Shown here: positions 61,613-64,000 of the stretch, in pieces
Position numbering within the stretch: the stretch's first letter is position 1
Layout of the letters: each line of letters opens with the position of its first letter
Assembly: GCA_021325375.1 (NCBI GenBank)
Contig: JAJPHG010000031.1
Span: forward strand, 165,106 to 229,105
Direction of reading: 5' to 3'
Source of the DNA: Alphaproteobacteria bacterium
Lineage (GTDB): Bacteria > Pseudomonadota > Alphaproteobacteria > Micropepsales > Micropepsaceae
Length of the DNA stretch: 64,000 bases
The notes under the pieces: generated by a model
Told to the model about the DNA's origin: nothing
The model's input: the letters and a program-made list of their open reading frames with translations, nothing else
Database searches by the model: none
Translations under genes and position numbers: made by a program

Positions 61613-62107
61613 TCATTTTTCATAGAAGTAATAGCAGCCGATCAGCGTGCGATGGTTGCCCGGCTTGTCCTCGGCCATCAGCATGACGCTGCGCTGCTTG
61701 GCGATCTCGAGCTCGCAATCGCGCGTGCCTTCGCTCGTCTCGCAATGCGTGAGCGTCTTGCCCAGCGCCTTCTCTATCGTCTTGCGCGCGTCGTCGAACG
61801 TCGCATCGACGGTCAGAGAGAAGCCGACGCCCATGCCGACGCTGTCGGGATAGGCTTCCAGCACCTTGAGGCCCAGCACGGAAGTACCCGCCTTCGGAAC
61901 CGCGAAAGGATCGTTACCGTGCGGCGTGAAATTGGCGCGCACATGATCCGCGAACGCCTGGAACTTCACCGGCTCGCCCGTGCGCCACTCGGCCCACGAG
62001 TCCTTGCACAGCGCCATGCGGGAGAGCGCGTCGTCGTCCGCCGCCCACGCCGGAAGCATGACGGCGGACAGCGCCAGCGCCGCGGCGGCCAATATCGGCA
62101 GTTTCAT
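61613..62107 (-). CDS. Periplasmic protein of unknown function
   Basis: 164 residues. A signal peptide is at 1-22 (L-P-A-W-A before A-D-D-D). The mature protein has four cysteines that could form two disulfides (L-C-K-D near 34; H-C-E-T; D-C-E-L; G-C-Y-Y near the end). No family is recognised. It is divergent from the GST-like gene. Confidence 0.72.
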   Translation of the reverse strand: MKLPILAAAALALSAVMLPAWAADDDALSRMALCKDSWAEWRTGEPVKFQAFADHVRANFTPHGNDPFAVPKAGTSVLGLKVLEAYPDSVGMGVGFSLTVDATFDDARKTIEKALGKTLTHCETSEGTRDCELEIAKQRSVMLMAEDKPGNHRTLIGCYYFYEK

Positions 62108-62206
62108 GATGTGCCTCCCCGCGCGCACCGTGGCACAGTCGCGCGGGAGAAACCACACGCGCTTGGCGGCGTTATCCGGATATCCGTCACGGGATTGGAG
62201 CTCACA

Positions 62207-62908
62207 ATGTCCGACTACGACCTCTACTACTGGTCCGTGCCGTTCCGCGGCCAGTTCGTGCGCGCCGTCCTGGCCTTCGCCGGAAAGACCTGGACCGAGG
62301 CCGGCGACGCCGCGATCTCGAAACTGATGGAGGGGCCGGCGAAACAGATGCCCGTCCCTTTCATGGGGCCGCCCCTGCTGATCGACAACAAGACGGGCTT
62401 CGCGATCGCCGAGATGCCGGCCATCGTCCTCTATCTCGGCGAGACGCTGGACCTCATGCCCGCCGAGCCCGACCTGCGCGCCATGACCCTGAAGATCGTT
62501 TGCGACGCCAACGACGTCATCGACGAGATCACGCTGGACGGCGGCCGCCTGATGTGGACGGAAAAGCGCTGGCGGGAGTTCGTCCCGCGCCTGAAGAAAT
62601 GGATGGCGCTCTGGGAAGACACCGGCCGCCGCTGCGGCTTGACGGTGGACCGCGGTTTGCTGCTCGGCGCAGACGCGCCCGGCGTCGCCGACATCGTGAC
62701 CGCCACGCTCTGGTCGACCATGACCGAGCGCTTCAAGAAGATCGAGACGGTCTTCCGGCGCACAGCGCCGATGACCGCCGCGCTCACGCAACGCGTCGCC
62801 GCGCTGCCGCCGCTCGCCGAGCTGGCCGCGAAGGCGCGCGAGGAGTACGGCGACGCCTATTGCGGCGGAAAGATCGAGGCTTCGCTGCGCAAGGTGCTGG
62901 TTGCTTGA
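62207..62908 (+). CDS. Glutathione S-transferase-like protein
   Basis: 233 residues. The N-terminal thioredoxin-like part (Y-D-L-Y-Y-W-S-V-P-F-R-G-Q-F-V-R at 4-19; M-P-V-P-F-M-G-P-P-L-L near 48; I-A-E-M-P-A-I-V-L-Y-L near 68) is followed by a helical domain. The active-site Ser/Cys-Pro pattern is S-V-P-F, so cis-Pro is kept. The substrate is unknown. Confidence 0.82.
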   Translation: MSDYDLYYWSVPFRGQFVRAVLAFAGKTWTEAGDAAISKLMEGPAKQMPVPFMGPPLLIDNKTGFAIAEMPAIVLYLGETLDLMPAEPDLRAMTLKIVCDANDVIDEITLDGGRLMWTEKRWREFVPRLKKWMALWEDTGRRCGLTVDRGLLLGADAPGVADIVTATLWSTMTERFKKIETVFRRTAPMTAALTQRVAALPPLAELAAKAREEYGDAYCGGKIEASLRKVLVA

Positions 62909-63009
62909 AAAGGCCTCGCCCTCGGTCGCCGGTTGACAAGGACGGGATGCCTTGATGTGCTGGATTGGCGGCCATAAATGCGCTTCCGAGCCGCGCGAAG
63001 GAGGCGTTC

Positions 63010-63789
63010 GTGTTCAAGCGGATCGTCAAAATCCTGCCGGCGGTTTTCCTGGCGACGGGCACGGCATGGGCCGCGGAAAGCCCTTTCATCGGCGAGTGGA
63101 AGCTCGACCCGTCGAAGACCAGGATGCCCGACGAGATGAAGGTCGCGAGCAAGGGCGGCAACACCTACGCGTTCGATTTCGGCGGCGGCGCCGAGACCAT
63201 CGTGGTGGATGGGAGCGACCAGCCGGGGGGCTATGGCGGGACTCTTCTGTCGGTGAAGGCTGAAGCGCCCGACACCTGGATCGTCGAGCGCAAGAAAGAC
63301 GGCCGGTTGCTGCTCAGGGCGACGTGGAAGCTCTCGAAGGACGGCAACACGCTCACGGACTATTTCCGCGAGTTCGGATCCGACGGCGCGACGTTCAGCA
63401 TGGATTACGTCTACGGGCGCAATGGTGGGGGATCGGGCTTCGCGGCGGACTGGCAGAGCATCAAGGAGACGATGAACTCGCCCTTTCCGTTCCAGGTGAA
63501 GGCGTTCCAGGGCGACGGCCTGTCCTTCATCACACCCTTGGAAAAGAAGACGCAAAACGTGAAGTTCGACGGCAAGGATTATCCCTTCGAGGGGCCCGCC
63601 GCGTACCAAGCTTCCACCTCTTCGGCCCGGCGCGTCGACGACCGCACTCTCGTGATCACCGACAAGGCCGACGGGAAGGTGACGGATACCGAGACGATCG
63701 GGCTCTCGGCCGATCTGAAGACCTTGACGATCACGGCGCGCGTTCCCGGCAGCGGCAGGCCGAGCGCGATGGTGTTCGAGCGGAAGTAG
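63010..63789 (+). CDS. Exported protein of unknown function
   Basis: 259 residues from a GTG with a perfect GGAGG six bases upstream. A signal peptide is at 1-21 (G-T-A-W-A). The mature part is beta-rich, with F-I-G-E-W-K-L-D-P-S-K-T near its start, a phrase seen in lipocalin-like secreted proteins of this class. No catalytic motif. Confidence 0.75.
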   Translation: MFKRIVKILPAVFLATGTAWAAESPFIGEWKLDPSKTRMPDEMKVASKGGNTYAFDFGGGAETIVVDGSDQPGGYGGTLLSVKAEAPDTWIVERKKDGRLLLRATWKLSKDGNTLTDYFREFGSDGATFSMDYVYGRNGGGSGFAADWQSIKETMNSPFPFQVKAFQGDGLSFITPLEKKTQNVKFDGKDYPFEGPAAYQASTSSARRVDDRTLVITDKADGKVTDTETIGLSADLKTLTITARVPGSGRPSAMVFERK

Positions 63790-63894
63790 CCGGACGACGT
63801 GCTCGAACCCCGCCGCGGCGTCACCGATGCTTTACTCTTCTCGGTGACGGCATCCCATTCTATATTGCGGGGAACCGGGCGGAGCCGCGAGAGA

Positions 63895-64000
63895 ATGGGA
63901 AAGCTCGTCTTCGCAATGATGCAATCCCTCGACGGCTACGTCGACCACACGGCTTTGGGGCCGCCGGGACCCGCTCTCTCCCAGCACTTCATCGAGTACG
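63895..64000 (+). CDS. RibD/dihydrofolate-reductase-like protein, 3' end cut
   Basis: 35 codons are visible from ATG 63895: Met-Gly-Lys-Leu-Val-Phe-Ala-Met-Met-Gln-Ser-Leu-Asp-Gly-Tyr-Val. The S-L-D-G-Y signature within the first 15 residues is that of the RibD C-terminal / DHFR-like family (YyaP/YwjB). Its substrate is unknown. The rest lies beyond the right edge. Confidence 0.72.
   Translation, partial: MGKLVFAMMQSLDGYVDHTALGPPGPALSQHFIEY

Noticed and set aside
1..64000. tRNA, rRNA or tmRNA genes
   Set aside because: I looked for conserved T-loop and acceptor features in the gaps and saw none that could be supported.

Overview
The window is high-GC chromosomal DNA of an alphaproteobacterium. 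The evidence is the gene neighbourhoods: lptF-lptG-lptD-surA-pdxA-rsmA, fabD-fabG-acpP-fabF followed by mltG-yicC-gmk, rpsF-rpsR-rplI with a long acidic L9 tail, and dnaB / alr / mlaE-mlaF / radA / cvpA / purF. A Rhizomicrobium-like (Micropepsales) or Caulobacterales/Rhodospirillales-type host would fit, but I cannot fix the genus by eye. It is mostly housekeeping sequence with small accessory insertions. I saw no rRNA or tRNA genes, transposase, integrase or CRISPR array.

Layout. 1-4421: a large unknown protein cut by the left edge, two small membrane proteins, holC, and a low-GC exported protein wedged between pepA and holC. 4567-13855: pepA, divergent from the outer-membrane biogenesis operon lptF-lptG-lptD-surA-pdxA-rsmA, with stop/start overlaps between most genes. 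13961-19020: a transglutaminase-like protein, divergent from a zinc alcohol dehydrogenase / methyltransferase / lipoprotein / amidohydrolase / SDR run. 19051-19392: an inverted-repeat element carrying an amber-interrupted exported peptide. 19404-25861 (minus strand): fatty-acid synthesis genes, a DUF4258 toxin-antitoxin-like pair, then mltG, yicC and gmk. 25928-32475: an MFS transporter, a HAF-repeat secreted protein, a DUF3089 hydrolase, a sulfotransferase and an RTX-type protein. 32649-33881: ribosomal operon with a terminator. 34490-40679: PAS protein, panB, a YfgM-like protein, bamB, der and a saccharopine-dehydrogenase-like protein. 40669-51835 (mostly minus): SDR, purF, cvpA, radA, mlaF, mlaE, alr, accessory genes, dnaB. 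52017-64000: small metabolic enzymes (ArsC-like, methyltransferase, two GST-like proteins, thpR, GNAT, ogt, YCII, SRPBCC, SMP-30, exported GH1), a PIN/Phd toxin-antitoxin pair, and a RibD/DHFR-like protein cut by the right edge.

The most unusual content is between the genes: at least five kinds of palindromic repeat. Family A (four copies) has fixed loops and stems that differ between copies but remain complementary. One family A copy supplies the stop codons of both convergent genes that flank it. Family B (three copies) is a nested palindrome about 160-180 bp long. Family C (two copies) is built from inverted arrays of heptamers. Single elements D and E are also long inverted repeats. The ultra-stable hairpin core GCGAAGC recurs in families A and E, which suggests recognition as single-stranded DNA hairpins, as in REP/RAYT systems. 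No RAYT gene is in the window. Several small exported or accessory genes look lower in GC than their neighbours and sit inside otherwise conserved operons.
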